Source: an uncultured Acetatifactor sp. | GTDB lineage: Bacteria > Bacillota > Clostridia > Lachnospirales > Lachnospiraceae | Direction: 5' to 3' | Assembly: GCA_910578815.1 (NCBI GenBank) | Contig: CAJTSE010000024.1 | Location: 1-58,481, forward strand | Length of the DNA stretch: 58,481 nt | In this document: piece after piece, positions 50,476 to 58,398 of the stretch | Layout: each line of letters opens with the position of its first letter | Position numbering within the stretch: the first letter of the stretch is position 1 | Translations under genes and position numbers: made by a program | The notes under the pieces: generated by a model | Told to the model about the DNA's origin: nothing | What the model saw: the letters and a program-made list of their open reading frames with translations, nothing else | Database searches by the model: none

Positions 50476-53400
50476 TTACCAATTTACCTGATACTTCTTT
50501 AACGCGATGGACTGCAGATCGTTCAGCAAGGCTTCCGCAGAAGTACTATTGGTTACGTTGGGAAGTGAAATATGGAAGTTCTGATTTACAAGGGGTTGAA
50601 TCTTTTTACTGTTTGCTATGGTAATACCTGTTACCCGGCCGATGTCTTCCTGCACCAGGCCGCCCTGCTCGTAAGCGGTGGAGGGCAGCATTTTTTCCAG
50701 GTTCCCGTCAATGCTTTCCAGATAGGTATTATATTTCTGCATCAGCTCGTACATCTCTTCGCCGGGCTGTACGGGAGTAAGTGTCAGGCCGCCGCGGGTG
50801 ATGACAGTCTCTTGTGTGAGGGCTGCCTGATCTGCAGGGGCTTTTCCTTCCGTATGCCGCAGGCCCTCTGCAAGGTTTTTGATCTGGGCCTGGGCGGTCC
50901 CTTTTGTACCGTCTGTACCTTTGGCCGCTTCCGTTTGGGCCGCGATCTGTGCATTGGCGCTTTCCCAGGCGGCGTCGGCGATCTGCTGCTGCAGTCGGAT
51001 ATAGTTGTCCGTAAAGGCGGCAAGCACGTCGGTGCGCATACCAAGGATGTCCGCTTCCCAGTTTTGGCCTAAAATCATGGCGGCCAGCTGGTTCTCCTGG
51101 GCTTCTTCGTAAGCGGTGGAGATTTGGTTCCATTGGTCCCTGTAATGCTCCAGGTTTAAAATCATGTGGTCAAGGGAGGCTTTTTCACGGTCTCTGGCTT
51201 CTTCCAGGTCTGTAACGGCTTGTTCCAGTTCTTCCGTTTTGATCTGGAGGCGGGCGTCTTCCACCTGGGTTCCGGCATCACGGAGGGCCTGGGCATCCTG
51301 GATATAGTGCATGCCCTGGCTTTCCGAGTATTGGAGGATGGTCCGCTGCTGATGGGCCCGTTCCTGGTCGTAAAGGGCTTTCTGGAGGTCCAGCTGTCTT
51401 TTTCGTTCTTCATTTGCGCCCTGGAGCAGTTCTTTTTGTTTTTCCAGGGAGTCGATCTGGGACTGATAGCCTGCAGCTATGCTGTCCTGCCGGTCCCGGA
51501 GAGTGTTGATTTCCCGGTCGATCCGTTCGGTGACGGCGCTGACGGCGGCATCATAGGAGTCTTTTTTGACCGTGAGGAAGCTCTGCAGGGCGCTCCAGTA
51601 TTTTTGGGCGGAGAGGGAGCCGGAGGCAAAGGCGGCCTGCAGATAGGAGGATACAGTATCGCTGTATTCCTGAAAGGAGATTCTGCCGGCGTTTAGGGCA
51701 GCTTCCTGTCTGGAGAGAAAGCCGTCAAGGGTTTCTTCTGCGGACCGGGCGGCTTCCTCCGCGGCTCTTTTGGCTTCTTCGGCAGCGGCTTCAGCATCGT
51801 CGGAAATGGATTTCACAGCCGGGCTTGGCTTGAGGCGTGGCTTTAGCACAGGCGTTTCTTTTATGCTTTTTGATAATAGGCTGTCAATCTGACTTTTTAA
51901 GCGTTCTGCTTCTTTTCTGGCATTTTCAACAGCGTGCTGATTGTTCCCGTAAACGCCGTTTGCCATGTTGTTGTACAGATTCATCAGGTGTGTGAGCAGG
52001 GTTACCGCTTCGCCGGTAACGCCGGCGTTTTGAGCCAGGGCGGCCAGGTTTTCACAGTCTGCCGCAGTGTTTAGGGTGAGGCCTTCGGAAATCTGTTTTG
52101 CAAGTACCAGATTCCAGATCTGCTGCTGTGCTAAGGCGGAGTATTCGCCCTCGCTGATGAGAGCCTGCACCTCGTCAAAGGTGGCAGCGGAAAGATCAAA
52201 GCCTGCCTGCGTCAATGCTTCTTTGGCGGTAGTTAATTGATAAGCATAGGTAAGGATTTCATCATAGTTTTCTATGCCCATAGCCTTTAGCTGGCTGGCA
52301 TAATACTCCCTATTCTGCTCTGTTAACTGCGCAAGGAAATCGCTGTTGTTTAACCATTCGCTGGCAAGGGTGTTCGCGGCTTTCCGGCAGTCATTGTAAG
52401 AGGAATTCACATTGCCCAAAACCTCCTGGAAGTGATCCCAGGATTCCAGACCGCGTATTTCGGCATCAAACCCTGAGAGGGTATCGGCGCTTACAAATTT
52501 ATTATCACGCTTGGTTCCAAGGGCTTCTGATATTTTGGAAATATTGCCGGACATAGAAGAGAGCTGCTGGGATTCGTCTACTAATTGATTCACTTTAGCG
52601 ACTGCTTCTTCTGCGGAAATGCCTAAGTTCTTGAAGTAATTGGTAGAATCTTCCTGATTAAAGGTTTCTGTGGTGAGGCGGCCTTTTTCTGCAAGATCGA
52701 GCAGACTGTTTCCGAGTTCTTTTACGGCATCGTTTTCTGAAGTGAAGGAATCCGCCCACGCCTGATCAAATGAAATGGAGGTTTCAATATTTAATGTTGA
52801 ACTTTGAACTTCCTTAATCTTTGCAATCAGTTCATCCCAAGACAGGAGAGTACCTTCTGGAACTTCTATCTGCTCTGCCGCAATATGCAGTTCTTCAAGT
52901 GTTAATTCGCCAACTTTGTTGTCAAAGTCATCTTGAAGTTTTTCTTTGACGTTGTTAATTAATGGCTGCGTATCATCCACTTTTGCTTGCAAAGTAACAG
53001 AAATTGGATGTTCTGAACCAAAGTATTCCTGAACTTTAGCAATAGCATCAAGTAATTCACCAGAATTTAGACTTCCAGAATATATGTCAGCTAAAGCTTT
53101 TGATACGTCTGAAAAGTTAATGTTATTTATAGAGAATAAAATATTGCGTCTTAAGTATTCACTAATTTCATCCCAATCATTTTTGTCAATTCCTTCAGGT
53201 AAACTTGACCAATCAAAATTGAAAAGTGTGTCCTGTATTGCTTTTTGTAATCCACTATCTTCAATTTGATTATAAGAAAATTCGGTCTGTAGCCATGTAT
53301 TTAAATATTGGTTTATAGATGATTTTTCAGCTTCAAATTGTTGTTCTGCATATTTTGCATCGTCAGATGCTTTATTAAACGCTGACACATAAATATCATG

Positions 53401-54492
53401 TAATTCATTACCATATTTTTTATAATCTGCTTCAATATTATATCCGTCATTATTATGATATAGGTCATTGTCTAAATCTACAGCTACTTGTTTATACTTG
53501 ATTCCAAGTACATCTAACGCATTTGTATAATCTGATAAATGTCTTATAACATTGTCGGCTCCCTTTACTACTTGACCACCATTAAACCACCAAACAGTAC
53601 TTCCGTCCCAAGATTTTAATACATCATACGCTTTTTGAATTTCATCTTTTGTCTTTTTGGCATTTTCTTTTTGCTTTTCTAAATCAGCAACATTATTAGA
53701 ATAACCAGCAAACAAATCTGGCATCTGTTTCATGATTTCTTGATTTGCTAATACACGTTGTCTTTCAATTAAGTCATCTAATGAACCAACGATCGTATCT
53801 ACATCGCCAAATAAATCAAGAATAGCAACACCATTTTCATCAAAATTCTTTGTTAATGAAGGAAAGAGTTTTGATAACTGACTACTTAATTCTAAAAATC
53901 TTTCGTATTTTTCAGTAGAAAGATTTTTATTTTCATTGGTTAGTAAATTAACCCCTTGAGCCAACTCGGCATATTCTTTAGATATTTCTTTTACTTGTGA
54001 AGAATGTGTTGAATATGTATTATTGATTTCATCAATTGTATTTTTGGCTTCTTCATAAGCTTCGTTTATTGCCTTGGCTGCTTTTTCTTGTTTAATCTTG
54101 TTTGCTAACGCTGCACCACCACATAAAGCTAATGCTGCTGTAATTCCAGCAATAACAGGATGCGCCTGTGCAATAGTTAAAATACCAGTGCCAAGTCCTT
54201 TTAACGCAGTGCCAGCACTTTTAATTTTTGCACCTATACCTGCCAATAAAGAAGCAGATTCTTTTTTTGCAATTAAATTAGCTTCTGCCTGTGATAAAAT
54301 TGCCTGTTTCTGTGCAAGAGTAAGTCCTTGTGTTGATAATACTAATTCCGCTTGCCTTGCATTTAATCCTTTTAATGCAGTTGCGTATGCAGTTACGTTT
54401 GTAGCATTTAATTTCAAATTGTTGAGTTCGTTTATTTTTCTTCCAGCAATATAAACATCTTCCAAACTTTGTCTAATTGTTTTGAATATCAT
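50476..54492 (-). CDS. Tape measure protein, C-terminal portion
   Basis: 1338 residues from ATG 54492, with the frame open further up to about 54594 but no ribosome site. A hydrophobic segment near 105-135 (LTIAQAHPVIAGITAALALCGGAALA) is followed by long helical regions. A coiled coil at about 1000-1170 (NTLRDRQDSIAAGYQSQIDSLEKQ) leads to a compact end (YQVNW). It lacks the TP901 N-terminal domain, which lies 2.2 kb upstream at 56724-58073. The first about 540 codons are AT-rich, the rest GC-rich. It is probably half of a broken or spliced tape measure gene. Confidence 0.72.
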   Translation of the reverse strand: MIFKTIRQSLEDVYIAGRKINELNNLKLNATNVTAYATALKGLNARQAELVLSTQGLTLAQKQAILSQAEANLIAKKESASLLAGIGAKIKSAGTALKGLGTGILTIAQAHPVIAGITAALALCGGAALANKIKQEKAAKAINEAYEEAKNTIDEINNTYSTHSSQVKEISKEYAELAQGVNLLTNENKNLSTEKYERFLELSSQLSKLFPSLTKNFDENGVAILDLFGDVDTIVGSLDDLIERQRVLANQEIMKQMPDLFAGYSNNVADLEKQKENAKKTKDEIQKAYDVLKSWDGSTVWWFNGGQVVKGADNVIRHLSDYTNALDVLGIKYKQVAVDLDNDLYHNNDGYNIEADYKKYGNELHDIYVSAFNKASDDAKYAEQQFEAEKSSINQYLNTWLQTEFSYNQIEDSGLQKAIQDTLFNFDWSSLPEGIDKNDWDEISEYLRRNILFSINNINFSDVSKALADIYSGSLNSGELLDAIAKVQEYFGSEHPISVTLQAKVDDTQPLINNVKEKLQDDFDNKVGELTLEELHIAAEQIEVPEGTLLSWDELIAKIKEVQSSTLNIETSISFDQAWADSFTSENDAVKELGNSLLDLAEKGRLTTETFNQEDSTNYFKNLGISAEEAVAKVNQLVDESQQLSSMSGNISKISEALGTKRDNKFVSADTLSGFDAEIRGLESWDHFQEVLGNVNSSYNDCRKAANTLASEWLNNSDFLAQLTEQNREYYASQLKAMGIENYDEILTYAYQLTTAKEALTQAGFDLSAATFDEVQALISEGEYSALAQQQIWNLVLAKQISEGLTLNTAADCENLAALAQNAGVTGEAVTLLTHLMNLYNNMANGVYGNNQHAVENARKEAERLKSQIDSLLSKSIKETPVLKPRLKPSPAVKSISDDAEAAAEEAKRAAEEAARSAEETLDGFLSRQEAALNAGRISFQEYSDTVSSYLQAAFASGSLSAQKYWSALQSFLTVKKDSYDAAVSAVTERIDREINTLRDRQDSIAAGYQSQIDSLEKQKELLQGANEERKRQLDLQKALYDQERAHQQRTILQYSESQGMHYIQDAQALRDAGTQVEDARLQIKTEELEQAVTDLEEARDREKASLDHMILNLEHYRDQWNQISTAYEEAQENQLAAMILGQNWEADILGMRTDVLAAFTDNYIRLQQQIADAAWESANAQIAAQTEAAKGTDGTKGTAQAQIKNLAEGLRHTEGKAPADQAALTQETVITRGGLTLTPVQPGEEMYELMQKYNTYLESIDGNLEKMLPSTAYEQGGLVQEDIGRVTGITIANSKKIQPLVNQNFHISLPNVTNSTSAEALLNDLQSIALKKYQVNW

Positions 54493-54510
54493 ACTATTAT
54501 ATGTTATACT
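54482..54510 (+). promoter_or_regulatory. Promoter of the lipoprotein gene
   Basis: TTGAAT (54482-54487), 17-nt spacer, TATACT (54505-54510), inside the first codons of the opposite-strand tape measure fragment. Predicted start of transcription is near 54517, just before the two stem-loops. Confidence 0.6.
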
Positions 54511-54525
54511 TGTAGAGAGATAACT

Positions 54526-54569
54526 TCCTCTTGTGGAGAGAGGATATTGGTTCCCTTGTGGAGAGGGAA
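54526..54569 (+). promoter_or_regulatory. Two tandem stem-loops with identical heptaloops
   Basis: TCCTCT-TGTGGAG-AGAGGA (54526-54544) and TTCCCT-TGTGGAG-AGGGAA (54551-54569) are perfect 6-bp hairpins. The stems differ but remain paired, and the loops are the same. They lie in the 5' leader of the lipoprotein mRNA, 12 bases before AGGAG. A GGA in each loop recalls CsrA-type sites; this is a guess. Confidence 0.6.
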
Positions 54570-54596
54570 AATTTATAAATAGGAGATGTTTTATTT

Positions 54597-55277
54597 ATGA
54601 ATAGAAAAATAATAAATACAACAATTTTAATTTTAATGATTATTTCGATAACTGGATGCTCCAAAGCTAATTATCAAAAAGATGATTCATATGAAACAGA
54701 TATTATTGGAACATATAATACGCAAGGATTTAATGCAGAAACAAATGAACTTATTTTACAATATCAGTACACACTTAATGCAAATAAGACATTTAAATAT
54801 TATAGTTTTTTAAGTAATACTGAATGTAACCAACAAGGCAATTTTATAATTGAATCTATTGATGATGACATTTATAAAATAAGTTTTAATATTGAAGATA
54901 CAAAAATCAAACCAAACGAAAATTCAGCGGATGCTAATAGCACAAAAATGTCATCTCAAATATTTAAATATAAAAATATGCTTGGATATATTTACGAGAC
55001 AGAAGAATTATCTGCATCTAGTACTTTCAATTGTGTAATTTATGATAACAATGAAAATAATTCTGGATTAGTATTTACAGAAGATGGATATACACATGTT
55101 TGTTCTAATGTTACAAATTGTCAATGTGATTATGCTAATAATGTTCAATATATTAGAAAAGATAATATAATATATTGGTATAGTAATGAACTTAGTAATG
55201 AAAATTTTTGGGCAATAGAGTATTATGTTACTGATATAGGATTATTTCAACCGTTAGCATATAAAATAAAACAATAA
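54597..55277 (+). CDS. Putative lipoprotein, 226 aa
   Basis: A Lys/Arg start, hydrophobic stretch (TTILILMIISIT) and lipobox ITGC give a lipid-anchored exported protein. The mature part is Asn/Thr-rich and beta-prone (IIGTYNTQGFNAETNELILQYQYTL), with a late pair of close cysteines (VCSNVTNCQCDY near residue 170). AT content is much higher than in flanking phage genes. AGGAG lies 11 bases before the ATG. No family recognised. It is the first of the plus-strand cargo genes within the split tape measure. Confidence 0.72.
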   Translation: MNRKIINTTILILMIISITGCSKANYQKDDSYETDIIGTYNTQGFNAETNELILQYQYTLNANKTFKYYSFLSNTECNQQGNFIIESIDDDIYKISFNIEDTKIKPNENSADANSTKMSSQIFKYKNMLGYIYETEELSASSTFNCVIYDNNENNSGLVFTEDGYTHVCSNVTNCQCDYANNVQYIRKDNIIYWYSNELSNENFWAIEYYVTDIGLFQPLAYKIKQ

Positions 55278-55320
55278 ATACCACTATTAAACTAATGATA
55301 TGTGTGCTTAAGGATAATAA

Positions 55321-55638
55321 TGTAGTAGAGCAAACGGCAGTTATGCTCTGAACATTAAAGCATCACCAGAATTTGATCAGGATCTTTTTGATTATAGAGA
55401 TGAGATGTTGGCGAAACAATCTGCTGATTTTAATGCCAAGATGGTACGCGGTAAAGCAATCCTTGAAGGCGGGAACAAAGGCAATGAATTTGGCGTTGAA
55501 TGTCCTTACTGCCATGCAACCAATGTGAAAAGAATTACAAATACCTCTAAAGCTCTGCATACAGCAGTATTTGGGATTTTTAGCATGGGAAGAAATGCAA
55601 AGAACTTCCATTGCAATCACTGTAACTCGGATTTCTAA
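55321..55638 (+). pseudogene. Zinc-ribbon protein, probably 5'-truncated
   Basis: The frame is open from 55321 without a start, reading SRANGSYALNIKASPEFDQDLFDYRDE before the first ATG at 55405. From there 77 residues run through KAILEGGNKGNEFGVECPYCHATN to FHCNHCNSDF, a single CPxC/CNxC zinc ribbon around a hydrophobic turn (ALHTAVFGIFSMG). The upstream in-frame sequence looks like real protein, so this is likely the 3' end of a longer gene whose start was lost. Confidence 0.55.
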
Positions 55639-55793
55639 TTTTTAACCCACTTCCTCAAGTACACCGCTTTTATGATAGCATCTATCATTACGTTTAAATG
55701 AAATTGTATTATTTTGATATATTATGAGCATAAACATTTGATTTTTTGCTTGTGATGAAGCATAATTGTTAATAAAAACAGGAGCAGAAATCA

Positions 55794-56117
55794 ATGATTA
55801 TCAACAAAGACGTTTATGAATGCCCAATATGCAGGGAACTATATACGTTTGATACATCAAAGGAATATACTGCGGTTTGCCCGGAATGTAAGTGCAATTT
55901 GTCATTTATTCTTAATGGCGACTTTGATACAAAACTGGCTAAACTGAGAAAAGACAAAAATAGTCCCTGCTATATTCATGTGGTAGAGTGCCCGTATTGT
56001 TCATCTATGAATATTTCGGAACTGCCCGAATCTGATGAAGAAACATTAATGCTGTTTGGCCATTGGCGTAAAAAAGATAATCAATGGCATTGTAATAAAT
56101 GCGGCAGAAATTTTTAA
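55794..56117 (+). CDS. Double zinc-ribbon protein, 107 aa
   Basis: ATG after AGGAGCAGAAATCA. Two Cys4 ribbons: ECPICRELY...CPECKCN near residues 9-36, and ECPYCSSMN...CNKCGRNF near residues 66-107. Such short double ribbons bind zinc and often nucleic acid or protein partners; no catalytic part is present. Shares the C-terminal ribbon style with the truncated neighbour. Confidence 0.7.
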   Translation: MIINKDVYECPICRELYTFDTSKEYTAVCPECKCNLSFILNGDFDTKLAKLRKDKNSPCYIHVVECPYCSSMNISELPESDEETLMLFGHWRKKDNQWHCNKCGRNF

Positions 56118-56175
56118 CATATTTTATACAACAGTGTTGTAATATATCGCATTTTTACATAACATAAAAAATTGC

Positions 56176-56203
56176 TTGATAATTCCGGTTGTTTTATGAT
56201 AAT
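56176..56203 (+). promoter_or_regulatory. Promoter of the 69-aa gene
   Basis: TTGATA (56176-56181), 16-nt spacer, GATAAT (56198-56203), 45 bases before the ATG. Confidence 0.5.
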
Positions 56204-56247
56204 ATTTATAGGAATCATAAATCAAATTTGGAAGAGAGCATATACAA

Positions 56248-56457
56248 ATGACAACAGAAGAGGTTTACACAGCCATCAAAAAGTCAAACGACGAAAACGC
56301 TTATATTATCGTTTATAATATTAACAACGATAAAATAGACGAAGCGGTGGGGCAAATTCAGGATCGATATCAGTGCGATGAAAAAACCGCAGCAGGAGCG
56401 GCCGATTTACTGAAGGTGGAACTGGATAAAATTAAGGAAAGAAATAAGCAGAAGTAA
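56248..56457 (+). CDS. Small acidic protein, 69 aa
   Basis: ATG after GGAAGAGAGCATATACAA. The product (MTTEEVYTAIKKSNDENAYIIVYNINNDKIDEAVGQIQDRY, then LLKVELDKIKERNKQK) appears as alpha-beta with an amphipathic C-terminal helix. A terminator follows at once. It has its own promoter. Unknown function; last of the cargo genes. Confidence 0.6.
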   Translation: MTTEEVYTAIKKSNDENAYIIVYNINNDKIDEAVGQIQDRYQCDEKTAAGAADLLKVELDKIKERNKQK

Positions 56458-56475
56458 ATTGCTTCTCCGTTTTTT
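56450..56475 (+). terminator. Terminator after the 69-aa gene
   Basis: AGAAG (56450-56454) pairs with CTTCT (56462-56466) across the stop codon, followed by TTTTTT (56470-56475). Confidence 0.6.
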
Positions 56476-56800
56476 CCACTGCGGCAAGGAGAAATCCGCG
56501 CCTGGTTTGACCGCCAGGCAGGCGGCTAGTATCGAGCGCATATTATAAAGGCAGCGTTGCAGCGTGTCTTTACTCAGGGTTGTCGCTACAGTGAGGGCTT
56601 GACTGCAAGAGTCCTGTCCCTGCTGACCCACGGAGTTCACACATTGTTACTATAGCCTGCCTTGTCGACAAAGCAGGAGAGTAGTGTGAGGTTTACCGTT
56701 TTCCCAGCATATTGCCTGTTCATTTACACCTGTGTATCGCACAGGCGGTATGTCTTAAACTGCCGTATCCGGCAGAAGCGGCATACTGTCGGTATATTCA
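56476..56800 (-). other. GC-rich structured junction segment
   Basis: No plausible gene fills this stretch. Read on the minus strand it holds CTGCCG-GATA-CGGCAG (56784-56769), CCTGTG-CGATA-CACAGG (56743-56727), CCTGCTTTG-TCGA-CAAGGCAGG (56678-56657, with one U-G pair only on this strand) and GCCTGG/CCAGGC (56519-56500). The tape-measure frame runs into it and ends at 56724. It looks like the end of a mobile element or a structured RNA. Confidence 0.5.
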
Positions 56801-58073
56801 AAACAATTTTGTGTCCAAACATTTTAGGACTGCCGACGTTTTTAAGCCCGGTAAATAATCCGATGCCTGTTCCGATGCTTCCCAAGGGACCCAGTTTATC
56901 CGTAACATTGTCCAAAACGGTAAGCAGGCTGTTCAGGCTGTTAATGATTGAGACGACCAGATCGGAATCTACAATGTTTCCAATCGTAGCATTCCAGGTA
57001 TTGCCGATACGGTTTAAGGAACCTTCCCAGGAATCTGCGGTCTTTTTAGCCTCGGCATTCAGGAATCCGGCGCTGTTTGCATATTCCTGAAGCATCTCCC
57101 GGTATAGGTCATAATTTTGCAGGATGGCGTCAAGCGCTCTGGCGTTCTCACCTCCGCCTACGGAGCTGAGAAGGCTTGTTTTTCGACTGTCTCCGGAAGC
57201 CAGGCCGGAATATTCTGCCGCCAGATCCTGGATTACCTCCATGGGGTTGCGAAGGGCGAGTACGCCGTTTCTGGTTTCCTTCAGGGATACGTTTAAGGCG
57301 CTGCAGGCGGCCTCGCAGTCAGAGAGGCTGCCGAAATCAATGCCTCGTTCGGTGTCGGTGATCTGCTGCATATAAAGTAAGATGGACTGGAATGCCTCCG
57401 CCGCTTCGGAGCCGCCCTGATGTGTTACGGACATCATTGTTCCAAGGGCGGCGGCAGTTTCATCCGCCTTTATCCCCAAAGCGGAGGTCCGGGCTTCCGT
57501 AGCAGCGATTGCCTCTGCAAGCTCGGTCAGATTCACGTTATTGCGGTTAGCGATATAGCTGTTGCCGTCCAGAATTTCAGACAGCTTTTCAACGGAACCG
57601 CCAAGCCGATAAGCTTTATCCGCGGCAATAATGGATTGATTTGCCAGTTCGGCGCTCATTCCGCCTGCGCTTTGCAGTGCCAGGGACAACTCTGCAATAT
57701 CTGCGGCGTTTTTGTATCCGGCTAGGGAGGCCTCACGAACGGCAGACAGATAGTCGGCAGCATTTTTCCCGTATTTACCGGCAATGTCAAAGGAAGAGCT
57801 GCCGATTTCTTTGAGATCGGATGCAGACAGCCTGGCATTTGTTTTGCTGATTTGAGTTAAAAGCCTGTCAACTTCTTTTAGGTCCGAGACTGCCTCCTTT
57901 AACCGGGGAGTAAAAAACGCAGTGGCGGAATCCACGGACAGCCAGCGGCTGAGGCTTTTGACTACCGGCGACTGGTTCAGCCGGCTTTGCAGTTTTTTGA
58001 GATCGGCGTTAATTTGTGCGGCAGATTTCTGTAAATCTACGCCAAGAATGATTTTTTCGTTATAGTTGGACAA
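56724..58073 (-). CDS. Tape measure protein, N-terminal TP901-type portion
   Basis: TTG 58073 after AAAGATGGTGATG; 449 residues. The TP901 tail tape measure core is clear: IGKYGKNAADYLSAVREASLAG-type segments near residue 75, NNVNLTELAEAIAATEARTSALGI near 177, LLSSVGGGENARALDAILQNYDLY near 300, then ADSWEGSLNRIGNTWNATIGN. After GLFTGLKNVG (about residue 408) the sequence turns into Cys/Arg-rich residues unlike a tape measure (PTVCRFCRIRQFKTYRLC) and stops. The matching C-terminal part lies at 50476-54492. Confidence 0.75.
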   Translation of the reverse strand: MSNYNEKIILGVDLQKSAAQINADLKKLQSRLNQSPVVKSLSRWLSVDSATAFFTPRLKEAVSDLKEVDRLLTQISKTNARLSASDLKEIGSSSFDIAGKYGKNAADYLSAVREASLAGYKNAADIAELSLALQSAGGMSAELANQSIIAADKAYRLGGSVEKLSEILDGNSYIANRNNVNLTELAEAIAATEARTSALGIKADETAAALGTMMSVTHQGGSEAAEAFQSILLYMQQITDTERGIDFGSLSDCEAACSALNVSLKETRNGVLALRNPMEVIQDLAAEYSGLASGDSRKTSLLSSVGGGENARALDAILQNYDLYREMLQEYANSAGFLNAEAKKTADSWEGSLNRIGNTWNATIGNIVDSDLVVSIINSLNSLLTVLDNVTDKLGPLGSIGTGIGLFTGLKNVGSPKMFGHKIVLNIPTVCRFCRIRQFKTYRLCDTQV

Positions 58074-58088
58074 TTCATCACCATCTTT

Positions 58089-58367
58089 CTAAAATTTTTT
58101 TATTTCATTATCTGCTACGCCGCAGATATGGAGCTCCGCCAGCTTTCCGGCAGGCTCCTTTAACCAGACTCGTTGCATTGCCTTCAGTTCCAGACCGGGG
58201 ATGCAGCAGGGGACGGTGCGCTCATTTCCGGATTCGTCAAGCACTACATATCCCCTGGGCGTAACCTTCTTAATCACCGATTGATAGGTGTGATCCTTTT
58301 TACAGTTTGCAACGGATTTTTCTATCATGGTTTGTATGGATTGTAACAGCTCATCCTTAAAATTCAT
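58089..58367 (-). CDS. Small barrel-like tail protein, 92 aa
   Basis: GAAAGAGGATAACAA precedes the ATG. Its core (SVIKKVTPRGYVVLDESGNERTVPCCIPG, then HICGVADNE) parallels the 84-aa protein at 50188-50442. It lies between the end of one tape-measure-like gene and the start of another, which is unexpected if only one tail gene set existed. Confidence 0.65.
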   Translation of the reverse strand: MNFKDELLQSIQTMIEKSVANCKKDHTYQSVIKKVTPRGYVVLDESGNERTVPCCIPGLELKAMQRVWLKEPAGKLAELHICGVADNEIKKF

Positions 58368-58398
58368 TTGTTATCCTCTTTCTAAAGCTTTTACAAGA

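Noticed and set aside
54503..54524. Third loop-like repeat (GTTAT...ATAAC around TTGTAGAGA) before the two stem-loops
   Set aside because: It overlaps the -10 box of the lipoprotein promoter, so it would not be in the transcript, and its stem is only 5 bp with a changed loop.
56407..56640. Minus-strand 77-codon frame in the structured junction
   Set aside because: No start signal and it runs over the terminator of the 69-aa gene; the region is better seen as structured non-coding DNA.
54493..56800. Group II intron within the split tape measure
   Set aside because: No reverse transcriptase, no GTGYG-type 5' end and no domain V-like hairpin could be found; other intron or transposon types remain possible.
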